A program made the translations under genes and the position numbers. Shown here one piece after another: positions 1 to 10,600 of a DNA stretch of 24,593 nt (position 1 is the first letter of the stretch; each line of letters begins with the position of its first letter). The DNA lies in the NCBI GenBank assembly GCA_004335835.1, contig RWJK01000550.1, forward strand, positions 1 through 24,593. The letters run 5' to 3'. Below the pieces are notes generated by a model, which saw only the letters and a program-made list of their open reading frames with translations, made no database searches and was not told the DNA's origin. This stretch comes from Scenedesmus sp. ARA3 (lineage: Eukaryota > Chlorophyta > Chlorophyceae > Sphaeropleales > Scenedesmaceae).

Positions 1-3000
1 TGCCAGCCGCACACCCTTCTGCTTGCTCAGCACGCGCATGAAGTAGCGCTCAAGGTCCACGATGTCCGCGGGGCGCACGCGCAGCGGGGGGACCTGGTGC
101 GGCCAGGCAGGCAATCGCAGGCAGCGGGCAGTGCAGCTCTGGCAGGGTGCTTTGTGTTTGCCATACGCAGCAGTTTGCGGACACCAGCATGCACAACACC
201 CGTGAGCTTCCTTGCCTGAACTGGGGACCGGCAGTCGCGGCAAACACAGCAGCAGCAAACACAGCAGCACCTCCCCCGCCCCCCTCCCCACCTGGATGAC
301 TGTGGTGAGCCCGTCAAAGGCGGGGATGCGCTGCGCCGCCGTCATCACGATGCGCGCTGCGCTGCGGCGCTCCGCCTGGGGGAAGTCCATGCTGCCCAGG
401 GGCACGGGGGCGGGTGCTGGCTGGTAGACCCCCTCCTCCAGCAGCCTGCGCAGCTGCGGGATCATGTAGGGGGCCTGGGGGCAGCAGCAGCAGCAGCAGG
501 GATGTGAAGGGGCCTACGTCAGAACGATGTGTGCTGCTCAGACGTAGGGGTGCTGGCTGTGTCCCCAGGTGGCAGCTTGATGTGGGAGTCGCAGCAGCAA
601 GCAGGCACTTGGCTTGTGCGGTCATGAGGATGCCGTGACAAGGCTGCAAGCACCGACCACACGCAGCTGCGCCTCACCGCCTTGTGCACGTTGTAGATGG
701 CCAGCGTGCCGTCGCGAATCCAGTGCAGCAGGCCCTCCCTGGAGCCGCGCCCAAACAGCTCAGTCATGAACGGGTCCATCTGGGTCACGTCAAGCTGCAG
801 TTGCAGAAGCCCGACAGCCATGCGGCACAGCCAGGCAGCAGCACCAGGCACAGGGCAAGAGTCAGCAGCAGAGGGCAGCAACAAGTGGCACTGGTGCAAC
901 AGACCGCCAGCCAGTCATGCGATGTGCTTGCCGGGTTTGAAGCCAGGCGCTCATAAAGAGCATCGCCGGTTTAAGCATTGCGGCTTGTGAGGTGTTAGGC
1001 TGCTGTGCACATTGCTATCCGCTGGAACAGTTTCCCTGCCCAAACCTGCAGAAGATACATAGCCAGGTATAGCTACTCCATCTTGCTTGTGCTGCTGCTA
1101 TGGTGCGCCTCCCTCCATGCATGTTGCACACACGCTAGTTCAACAACAAAACAGCTGTCAGCACCACCACCAGCAGCAGCAGCAGCAGCAGCAGCAACAG
1201 CAACGGCAGCAGCCGCACCTGCACCATGACCCTGAACTTGTCGGGCCCCCCGAAGTGCAGCAGCGTGGCCACGTTGTCCTTGCACAGCCCAGGCTCGCCA
1301 AACACCAGCACAGGCTTGCGCTGGGGGTCGCGCGCAGCAGCCACAATCTGGGCAGCAGCAGCGGTGGCGGCAGCGGTGGTGATGGTACAATAACGGTCAC
1401 TAGTCAGCTGCAGCCGCAGTGAGCACAGCCGTGCCAGCATCTGTGGGGCAGCATATCAGCTAGCGAACAACACGCCTGTGTTCAGTGCTGCAGTCGGTTT
1501 GCATGTGCGCGACACTAAGCTGCGTGAAGCCACCAGCCAAAGCCAGGCCAGCCAGCCAGGCGTCAACCCCCCGCACCTGGCGGCGCAGCCTGTCTGCGTA
1601 CTTGGAGTTGCCGATGATGCCGCGGCTGGGCGTGGTCACGAGGTACGGCTGCAGCGCGCGGTTGCGACGCTCTTCACCCTGACGCAGCGGCAGCGGCAGC
1701 AGCAGCAGCAACAATGTGTCAGTACACTCCTCAGGCAAAGGCTGGCACGCAGTGCAGGCTGTGTAAGGAATGCCAGGCAGACAGCTCGTTTTCACTATGG
1801 GATCTGCTCTGGTCAAGTTTACAGGGCACAGCACCAAACACAAAAAGAACACGCACCACAGCTGGGCCTGTTAGCTGGCGCTGGTTTCAAGTTATGTGTA
1901 TCTGTTGCCACCTTCCACCCACACGCACCCCTTGAGCACCCCAAAAAGACGCTCAAAGCAACCACATGTAAGTATCCTCTTTTCAAAGGCGACCAGCACC
2001 CCTCAAGCCCACCACCCACCTGCATATTCGCCTCCATGGCCTCCACCTGCTGTGCCAGGTCCTGGCTCATCTTCAGCCCCAGCTCAAGCACCAGGTCGGG
2101 CCTCCTTGCAGCCAGCGCCATCAGCGCGGGCCCCCGCACCACCCACAGCACGCAGTCGCTGCTGGTGCGCACCGTGCTGGTGGTGGGCTGGCCCAGCAGC
2201 AGCTCGATCAGGAAGCAGGAGGCCCCGGGGCCAGCGTCAAGCGGCACTGCAGAAAACGGCACAACAGAGAGGGGCTGTGGGTTTTAATTCAGCAGGCAGC
2301 AGCCAGGCTTGGTGAGCAGGGGCTGGCGCCGAGCGGCACTGCATGGCCGCGAGCACAGCAGGGCGCAGCAGAGCTGGGTACGCATGTGTGGGTGAGGTCA
2401 GGATGCTGTCAGCAGCTGCGCCACGCAGCGAATGCCGCTAGGGAACAGGCAGCCGCAGCAGGGCACAGGCAGCCGCAGCACCATGCAACCTGACTGAAGA
2501 GCCCAGGCAGGTGCTGCCCTGGGTGAACACATGCAGCTACTGTCACGCTAGCGATGTGAGGCAGCAGGGCTGCCAGCTGCTGCCGCCGCCGCCGCCGCAC
2601 CTGGCATGTTCTCCCCCGACACGCGAATGCTGCCCTGGCGCACCACCACCAGCTCAGCAGGGGTGGAGCCCTCACGCGCCAGCAGCTTGTTGGCAGGCAC
2701 AAACTCCACCTCCATCAGCTGGGGGTGGCAGCAGCAGCAGCAGCAGCGGGGCGGCAGCAGCAGCAGCAGTGTGGAAGGTGACGCTATGCAAGCATGACTG
2801 CTTGCAAGCTACCATGCGCATGCTCCGATGGCCGCACCAGCAGTGTGGTGAGCAGTGACATGCCAGGAGCATTGACGGGGCCCTGACAGCTGCTGTATGA
2901 AGTAAGCAGGGCAGCGCCCAGCTGGCCGCTGTAGGCTGCTTAGAGCGCCACAGTCGAATCTCAGAGTAGCCACACGACAGAGCATGCAACGCTTCGTGTA

Positions 3001-3989
3001 AGACGGGTGTTGTGTGTACCCGCTAGCACTGCTGCCGCACGGGCCGGCACTGCTGCTGGCTGGAGCAGCGCTGCAGCAGCAGCCCAGCCCAGCCTCGCCT
3101 CGCCGCCACCAAGCACGCACCTCTGCCAGCAGCGCCACGCTGCTCTCGCTGAGCAGCTTGAAGGGCAGGTACTCCCTCAGCCAGGCTGCCACCACCTGCA
3201 GCAGCAGCAGCAGCAGCAGGGGAACGCTGGCAGCTGCTTGCTGTCGCAGCCACGTGCTACAGAGAGGCTTGCGTAGGCTTGCTGTACATGAGGGCGCCAT
3301 GCACATGCAAGGACACATGCAAGCGACTGCAAGCACACCGTGTGCTGCAGCAGGTCGCACACGGCGCATGGGTTGTCGACCATACTGTGGTTTTGTTGGT
3401 GTCTGTGTGTGCTGCCCACTGCTGCCCCTGTGAGACCATGAAGGCTGCAGGCTCGTGCCACACATGCAGGCAGAGCTGACACGCAAGCCGCACGCTGCCC
3501 TCAAAGAGCTGCTGCCACTTGTTCTGTGTTTTGGCATAACGTGCGCTCAAGTGCTGCACTGACAAGCATCAGGCGGCATGCCGCCCTCTGCTGCTGCTGC
3601 TGCTGCTGGCTCAGGCGCACCTGGGGGTCCATGGTGTTGCCTGCGTCACTCACGATGGGCGTGGGCCCGCGCGCCTGGCCGCTGCTGCTGCTGCTGCTGC
3701 TGCCGTCCCCTGAAGGGTCAGGCAGGGACAGGCTGCTGGTGCCAGCCACAACACGCCGCCGCCGTTGCTGCTGCTGCTGCTGCTGCTGCTGGTGCAGGGT
3801 GGGAGCGCCATGAGGCACTCGTGCTGCCTGCAGCCGGGCATCACTGCTGCTGCCAGCACACGCTGCTGCTGCCGATGCTGCCCGTCGGTTGCTGGCTATG
3901 CCAGTGGCAGCAGCAGGCCTCAGGCATGGCCTGTGCAGCTGCCGTGCACTGCGCAGCTGCTGCCCCTGGAGCGCACAACCCAGCTGCAT
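1..3989 (-). CDS. CNB plus sigma54-activator-like AAA+ protein, 3' end cut off
   Basis: Proposed exons, in coding order: 3989-3621, 3553-3494, 3195-3121, 2718-2601, 2246-2020, 1678-1577, 1347-1219, 794-678, 474-292, 93-1 (continues outside). Phases agree at every junction; 491 residues are visible. Residues 1-60 are Arg/Ala/Ser/Gln-rich and almost free of acidic residues, resembling an organelle transit peptide; a polyGln and polySer linker follows. Residues about 160-255 resemble a cyclic-nucleotide-binding domain (VEFVPANKLLAREG, VVVRQGSIRV). Residues about 300-491 match the AAA+ core of NtrC-type activators: Walker A-like GEPGLCKDN (334-342), TELFGRG, Walker B-like DGTLAIYNV (388-396), sensor I-like RIVMTAAQRIP and VPPLRVRPADI (461-471). 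The combination is known from cyanobacterial proteins annotated as sigma54-interacting regulators. The GAFTGA loop is missing and the Walker B acidic pair is absent. Inference: a plastid or mitochondrial regulator of endosymbiotic origin. Domain assignment is fairly sure; function, start codon and the short first intron (3554-3620) are not. Confidence 0.72.
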
Positions 3990-4475
3990 GGGGGGAGCAG
4001 CGCTGCAGGGCTGTGCTGTGCTGAGCAGCCAAGTACCCTAAGCTGGCAGCAGGCGGTTGGCTCTGATGCAGCTGCAGGAGTTTCAGGCTGCAGGTGCCAC
4101 AGCAAGGCCGAAAGCAGGACGCTGGAGCTCGTGTTGGACAGCGCAACAGTGGTTGTTCCGAAAGCAATGGCCGTGGCTGGAACGGCTTGAACCGCTGGCT
4201 ACGCTTTGATGCGCACAAGATTTTCCCAATGAGATAAGCTTTGCAGCTGCCAGGACCTAAACTCTGATGTTGTGTTACTGTTCGTTTTTGGGGCTTAAGC
4301 CCATGAGGCCGAGGGAGCTTCATCGGCAGGCTATTAGCTCTGCTGCAAATCAAATGTTTCAAACTAGGTGAAAGCGATCCTATCACGGCAGCGCCCGTCA
4401 AGCTTTTGCAACTGGTGTTGCTGCTGGCACTGTTGTGCAGGTTTTCTTTGCAGGCAGGCCAAATGCTGCAGCGGC
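3990..4475. other. divergent intergenic region between CNB-AAA+ gene and XPA-like gene
   Basis: This stretch separates two start codons that face away from each other, so it should hold both promoters and both 5' untranslated regions. No clear TATA box was identified. A pyrimidine-rich stretch ending in CAG at 4441-4453 could be a 3' splice site, in which case part of this region would be a 5' intron or carry an upstream exon of the XPA-like gene. No other coding similarity was recognised. Confidence 0.45.
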
Positions 4476-5001
4476 ATGGCCTCCTGCTGCCACTGTGGAT
4501 CGCAGTCTTTAGTACAGGTGTGCGCATGATTGCTACACGCAGCAGTACAGCCTGAACTGTCAACTGCCGCTGACCAGCAGCAGTGCAACTGCATGCACTA
4601 CATGTAGGTTGTTGCTAACTCTGCTGTTGCTGTTGTTGCTGCTGCTTCTCTTTTGCCAGGACTATGACCAGGCCTTTGGCGTAGCAGTATGCAGCGCGTG
4701 CCGCAAGTATGAGCCAACCATTTCCAAGGTGTGCTGCGCTGGCTGCGCTGCCCAGCCTGACATATGCATGTGCAGCAGTACAGGCCTCCACTTGTGCCTG
4801 AGTAGTAGTATCAGCTGACAGTATTGGATTATCCACAGAGCACTAATTGCTATGCCTGCTGCTGTATGCAGAGCAACGCCAAGTCGACGTACCTGCTGAG
4901 TGATGCTGACCTGGCGCGGCTGGGGTGCATAGAGCGGCAGAACCCGCGCCACAAGGAGTTCAGCGCCATGAAGATGCTGCTGGTCAGCCAGGTGGGACGC
5001 T

Positions 5002-5032
<31 letters not shown>

Positions 5033-5459
5033 AGTACCCAAGGCCGGCTGTGCTGGTGGTGGTGTGCGCGGCGCACTCCAGCCTCCACCCTTATACAAGG
5101 CAGCTGCACAGGGCAGGCAGCAGCAGTGCTCAAGCGTGCCATGCAGGCTGCCTGCTCTCCACATACCATGCCTAGTCGCGCTGCCTCTGCCGCTGCCGCT
5201 GCTGCTGCTGCTGCTGCTGCTGCCGCAGGTGGAGGAGGTGGCTGTGCAGAAGCACGGCAGCCTAGCGGCAGTAGCTGAGGAGAAGCAGCGGCGTGTGAAA
5301 GATAAGATTGAGGGCCGGGTGCGGCGCAGGGCTGCGGAGGCGCAGGCGGCAGCAGTGGCTCAGCAGGTGGCGGCTCGTGTGGCTGCAGCAGTGGGCAGGC
5401 ACAGCGCGCAGCCAGCTGGCCAGCAGGCGCAAGAGGAAGGTGGGCGCTGGGAGCAATAG
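4476..5459 (+). CDS. XPA: XPA/Rad14-like nucleotide excision repair protein
   Basis: Exons 4476-4517, 4660-4728, 4872-4991 and 5229-5459, all phase 0, give 153 residues. XPA is the damage-verification scaffold of nucleotide excision repair; it binds DNA, RPA and TFIIH in the nucleus. Joining exons 1 and 2 creates a zinc finger with exact C-X2-C-X17-C-X2-C spacing (Cys4, Cys7, Cys25, Cys28), the spacing of human XPA. Exon 3 carries NAKSTYLLSDADL and RQNPRHKEFSAMKMLLVSQ, equivalent to the TEAKQEYLLKDCDL and NPHHSQWGDMKLYLKLQ segments of animal XPA. Exon 4 is a basic coiled helix rich in Lys, Arg, Glu and Ala (EEKQRRVKDKIEGRVRRR), matching the C-terminal DNA-binding helix. The protein is shorter than animal XPA (about 270 residues) and lacks long interaction tails. 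The frame stays open upstream of the chosen ATG, so extra N-terminal exons are possible. Intron 3 is 237 nt and in frame without a stop. Confidence 0.75.
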
Positions 5460-6652
5460 CAGAGATGGCTTAATTTGCCTTTTCGATTGGCAGCTGGCTA
5501 GTGTGGCTGGCATGGTGGTGTGCAAGCAGCAGCGCGTGGGCGTGCAACAGCGGTGATAGCAAGTTGTGCTAGGCACAGGTGCTGGCATGGTTTGGACGTC
5601 TATAATGCGGCGCTGGCATGCAGTTCTCCCAGTGGAAAGCTAGCCAAGTATCGGTCAACGCAAAATATAACATTTTTGAACTTTTTCTGAGCCGTGAACT
5701 TTTTCTGAGCCGTGTTCTGAACCATGACCTGGTCTTGTCGCCGCGCTGCCTGCCTGTGCTGCATCCACAGATTTTATTGACCCAGAAACAGGCAAACGGC
5801 AGAAGCGCTTCGCGCCAGAATATGCAGCTGCAGACGTAGAGGAGTTTTGATTCTGGAAAAAAACTGCAGTGGGCGACGCACGGGATGGGTTTGCTTGCGC
5901 CGCAGCCTGTGCGCAGGAATTGTGTCCCACGATCACACTGTGCGCTCAGTGGGATAGTGCAGTGCAGCAAGCTGCACGTTAGAGTAAGAGCAGCAAGTGT
6001 ATGGAGGCAGCACTGTTTTTTGCTTGGCGTAGCGCAGTTGTCTGCTAGTTTATCGGGCTTCTTGCAGCAGCTTGCGAGAAGGTGGCAGGAAGGTAGGCAG
6101 GTGGTGATGTGCCCTTGTGCCACCTGTGATGTTGACGCCGTTCCATATCGTATGCTACGCTTGCATTTGCTTGAAATCAAGGGTCATTCGGCACTCATAC
6201 GCAGGCATGTGCGCCATGCTGGCATCACCAGACCACCCGCCTTGCACCCGCCTTGCACGTCATCTATGAGACGTGTACCCTGAGCAATAGCAGCCAGGTA
6301 GATCAGCAGTTTGCAAGTTCTCGATAACAGCTGCTCCCATGTATCGTAGTTTTCCACGGAACCGCATCAGTATGCCCCGGGCAATGAGGCTGTCAGGGGA
6401 CAATGTCTCGGGTGTTCATTGAGAGTGCCTCGCATGGTTAAAAGCTGACTTTTGGGGCCATGTTTACATCTTGAGAGCATGTGTGCTACACAGCACGGGT
6501 AGCCAACAGCGACAACAGACTCCGTGCAAACACAAGCTTCCGAGGCACCGACTAGGCAACAGCTGGCACTGCCCGCCCTGCACGAGAGCGCTTCAATTCA
6601 AAATTTCCTTCTACTGCACCACCCGCTCACAGACTAAAGGGCGGTAGACAGC
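5460..6652. other. intergenic region between XPA-like gene and KDM3-like gene
   Basis: This should hold the 3' untranslated region of the XPA-like gene and the promoter and 5' leader of the demethylase gene. It is less GC-rich than the flanking exons, with an AT-rich patch near 5663-5690 followed by an 18-bp direct repeat. The one sizeable open frame, 5885-6283, shows no convincing protein family. No RNA gene was recognised. No TGTAA polyadenylation signal, the usual one in green algae, was found close to the XPA-like stop codon. Confidence 0.5.
5678..5713 (+). repeat. two tandem copies of an 18-bp unit
   Basis: The unit GAACTTTTTCTGAGCCGT occurs at 5678-5695 and again, identically, at 5696-5713. 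A partial, changed continuation (GTTCTGAACC) follows. It lies in an AT-rich non-coding stretch, and no role can be assigned. Confidence 0.9.
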
Positions 6653-7440
6653 ATGTCGAGTGCAGCAGCAGCGTATAGCCTACAGCAGCAGCAGCATAGG
6701 CACCCACGGTTCATGAAGCCTATCAACCTCACCCAAGACGATGAGCAGCAGTTAGAGGCTTTCCAGTTGGTGCCTCGCAAGGACCTGCAGCCGGTGTGCA
6801 AGGAGGCCCTGCCCAGTGGCCCCAAGCGTGGTAGGCCCATCATGTCACAAAGCAAGCGGCCCAGGGAGCCCGCTGCCGGGCGAGCACAGGCCCCTGAGCA
6901 GCATGGGGCCAGCACCAGCTGCCAAGCAGCAGCAGCAGCAGCAGCAGCCCGCCAAGAAGCAGCAGCAGCCTGCCCGCTGCTGGGCGAGCACAAGTCCCTC
7001 AGCAGCATGAGGGCAGCCAGCCCTGCCCAGCAGCAGCAGGAGCAGCAGCCCGCCAAGAAGCAGCGGCAGCAGGCGCAGCAGCAGCAGCAGCAGCAGCAGC
7101 AGGCGCAGCGGGCGAAGCCAGGGCCCAAGCCAAAGGCCAAGCTGGCCGCTGCGCAGCAGCACAAAGCAGAGCAGCAGAATCAGAAGCAGAAGCCAGGGCC
7201 CAAGCCAAAGGCTGAGCTACGACCTGCGCAGCAACACGAAGCAGAGCAGCAGAATAAAAATTTAAAGTCACATCGGCAGCAGGCACCACAACAGCAGGAG
7301 CAGCTGCAAGCACCACAGCATCAGCAAGAGCAGCAGGCACCACAGCGGGAGCAGCAGCAGCAGCAGCAGGCACCAGAGCTGCAGGAGCAAGCGGCAGCAG
7401 CTCTGGAGCTACGGCGTGGCCGGCTGTCCAAGCAACGCGT

Positions 7441-7473
<33 letters not shown>

Positions 7474-7602
7474 AGCACCACAGCAGCAGGAGGAGCAACA
7501 GGCTCTACAGCAGCAGGAGCAGCAGCAGGCACCACAGCTGCAGGAACAGGAGCAGCAGCAGCAGGAGCAGCAGCAGGAGCAGCAGCAGGCATCACAGCAG
7601 CA

Positions 7603-7690
<88 letters not shown>

Positions 7691-10600
7691 CAGCAGCAGG
7701 CACCACAGCAGCAGGAGCAGCAGCAGGCGCCACAGCTGCAGGAGCAGCAGCAGCAGGCGCAAGAAGCTGGTGAAGGCATTCAACCACAGCCACAGCAGCA
7801 GCAGCCGCGACCCCTGCTCAAAATAAAGTTCAAAGGGCTCAACAGGAGTCCGCAGCAAACAAAGGGGGCAGCAGCAGGCTCCGCAGCATCAGACAGCATC
7901 AGAGCAGCAGCAGCCAAGTTGTCTGGTGGCGGTGCACCACCAGCAGCAGCTAGCAGTGCAGGACACGGCAGCCCCCGCCAGCAGCAGCCGGCTGATGCAG
8001 CAGCGCAGCAGCAGCCAGCCCAAGCAGCCCCCAAGAAACACAAGCAGCCAGAGCAGCCAGAGCAGCAGCAGCAGCAGCCACCCAGCAAGCGGCAGCAGCA
8101 GCAGCCGCAGCAGCAGCGGCCAGCAAGCCCTGGGAGCTCACCAGCAGCAGCAGCAGCTGCAGCAGCTGAGCGCGCAGCCACTGATGGCTCTGCTGCTGCC
8201 GCCTTGGCTGCTGCTGCTGTGGCACAGCAGGTACCAGCCGAGCCCGATGCTGCTGACATGCGCCACGACCAGCTGGCTGGCAGCAAGCAGCAGCAGCAGC
8301 AGCAGGAGGAGGTAGCACAGCAGCAGCAGGGCCCAGCGGAGGTCAGCCCTGCTAGTCCACAGGAGAGAACCGAGCCAGCAGTGTGCACACTAGCAGCAGC
8401 AGCAGCAGCAGCTTCGGCAGTGCGTGCCGGTGGTGATGCTGCTGCCAGCAAGGAGAAGCAGCAGCAGGAGATGGTGGTGCAGCAGCAGCAAGGTCGGGGT
8501 CAGGCTGCTGTCGTGGGCTCCCAGGAGCAGCCATCACCAGCCACAGCTGTGGCAGCAGCAGCAGCAGCAGCAGCAGCAGTGGAACCCCCGGCAGCAGCAG
8601 AACCAGCAGTAGCACCACCACCACCACCACCGCCACCACCAGCTGCTGCTGCTACTGTTGCACCACCACCAGCTGCTGCCACTGCTACTGTTGCACCACC
8701 ACCACCACCAGCGGCAGCAGAGGCTAAGAAGCCCAGCAAAGTGGCAGTTGAGGCAGAGCCGGTGCCCGCCACAGCAACGGACAGTGACAGCACCGCTGCA
8801 GCTGCTGCAGCGGCTGCTGCTGCTGCTGGCTGTGTCAAAGGGCAGGCAGCACGCACTCTGCAGCCCACTGCAGGGGGCGCTGCCGCCAGCAGCAGCAGGG
8901 GCTCCGGCAGCCGCAGCAGCGACGGCGGCGACAACGGTGCTGCTGGCAGCAAGGCTGCCAAGAGCACGCCAGCTGCTGCGGCAGCAGCAGTACCACCACC
9001 ACCACCGCCACCGCCGCCAGCAGCAGCAGAGGCTAAGAAGCCCAGCAAAGTGGCGGTTGAGGCAGTTGGTGCGGAGCGGGTGCCCGCCACAGCAACATGC
9101 AGCGCAAGAACTGCTGTGGCGGCGGCTGCAGCTGTTGCTGCCGCTGCTGGCAGTGTGGAAGAGCAGGCAGCAGAGGCAGTGCAGCCCACCGCAGGGGGTG
9201 CTGCCGCCAGCGGCAGTCCCTGCTCCGGCAGCCGAGGCAGCCACAGCAGCGACGGCGGCGCTGCTAGCAGCAAGGCTGCCAAGAGCACGCCAGCTGCTGC
9301 GGCAGCAGCAGCAGCAGCAGCACGAGCGGCAGCAGCAAGAATGTATGCGCCTGCCAAACCCTCCCAACAGCAACAGCAGCAAAGGCGTCAGCGCAAGCCG
9401 TCAGATGCTGCTGCTGGCGGGTCTGGTGGCGACCTGAGCCCTGCTGATGTGGCGGCTGCAGTGGCTGCTGCTGGCCTGCCGCTGCTGCCTGCTGGGCCTG
9501 GGCTGCTGGTGCGTGAGGGCAAGAGCGAGGCCAAGGTGTGCCTGTCTGCCTTCCACAAGGGCGACACGACCGGCAAGAATGTGAAGCTGTTTCAGCTGGT
9601 GAGCTCTTGTTGTTGCAGTGACCGCCAAGCAGCGGACGGGTCACGGGCCACTGTTGTTGGGCGATGCATGGCCATGTCCAGCTGCCCAGCTGTCCAGCGA
9701 AAAGCGGCTGCTGCAGCTGGTTGGGCGGCAGTGGGCTGTGGTGCATGCAGGGGGCGGCAGTGGGCTGTACTGGCTGTGGTGTGGCTGGGGGAGAGAGGGC
9801 CTCAGCAGTGCAGCAGCAGAGGCGCTGTGCGTGCAACTCTGATGCTGCCCATGCTCCAGTGCAGCAGGGCAGCGCCTGCAGAGGCTCATGCCGCTGTCAG
9901 TGGGTATTTAGGCTGCGACAGTTGTGTGATCGCCTGGCCAGCTGCCGCAGCATGCATGTACTGCAGCTCGTATCTTCCGCCAGACGAGCTGCTTCATGGG
10001 ACCGCACAGGGGCTAACGCACTGCTTGCATTCCGGCTGCTGCTGCTGCTGCTGCCAGGTGCCTGCTGGCAAGGCTGGCGGGCCGCCTGAGCGTCGCCAGC
10101 TGTCCAAGAGCTGCCACGACTGCCAGGAGCAGCACGTGCACTGGCGCTGCAGCACGGCGGGATGCAGGGGCACCTCCATCTGCAACAGGTGCGGGGCCAC
10201 GCAGCAGCAGCAGCAGCAGCGGCAGCAGCAGCAGCGGCGGCGGCAGCAGCGTGGTCATTGCAGCTCACCACAGCACACAGTATGTCAGGGGTGCCTTGCA
10301 GGATGGTACCACACATGCAGGATGGTACCACACATGCAGGATGGTACCACACATGCAGGATGGTACCACACATGCAGGATGGTACCACACATGCCGGGTC
10401 ACTGGCATGGCATGGCGTTGTCATCAGCAGTTACCATCAGCAACCGTGCTGGCTGCGATCATAGCCAGCCAAGCAACGAATCATTCCACTTCCCCACAGC
10501 TACATGCATTGCCTTTGCTGCTGCAGGTGCCTGCTGTACCGCTACGCAGGCCTGTACAGCCTGCAGCAGCTGTACCAGTGCTGCCCGGTGTGCCGCGGCA

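Noticed and set aside
1478..2287. 269-codon plus-strand open frame
   Set aside because: It is opposite the CNB exons of the minus-strand gene and its translation matches no family.
2809..3537. 242-codon minus-strand open frame as a single exon
   Set aside because: Only the part coding for AAWLREYLPFKLLSESS (3195-3121) fits the gene model. The rest is intron read-through.
5885..6283. Open frame with a CPCATC segment followed by HLLEIKGHSALIRRH, faintly like a transposase-associated zinc domain
   Set aside because: The resemblance is limited to a few residues, there is no continuation, and no terminal repeats were seen. Too weak to annotate.
6999..7793. Long minus-strand open frame of polyalanine opposite KDM3 exon 1
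   Set aside because: It is a reading shadow of (CAG)n repeats, which contain no stop codons in any of the six frames. There is no domain in it.
8500..9382. Two overlapping minus-strand open frames of more than 280 codons
   Set aside because: Both are antisense shadows of the Ala/Pro-rich exon 1 and show only low-complexity sequence.
10299..10393. The 19-bp array considered as a CRISPR array
   Set aside because: Units are directly adjacent with no spacers, they lie within a eukaryotic intron, and no cas-like genes are present.
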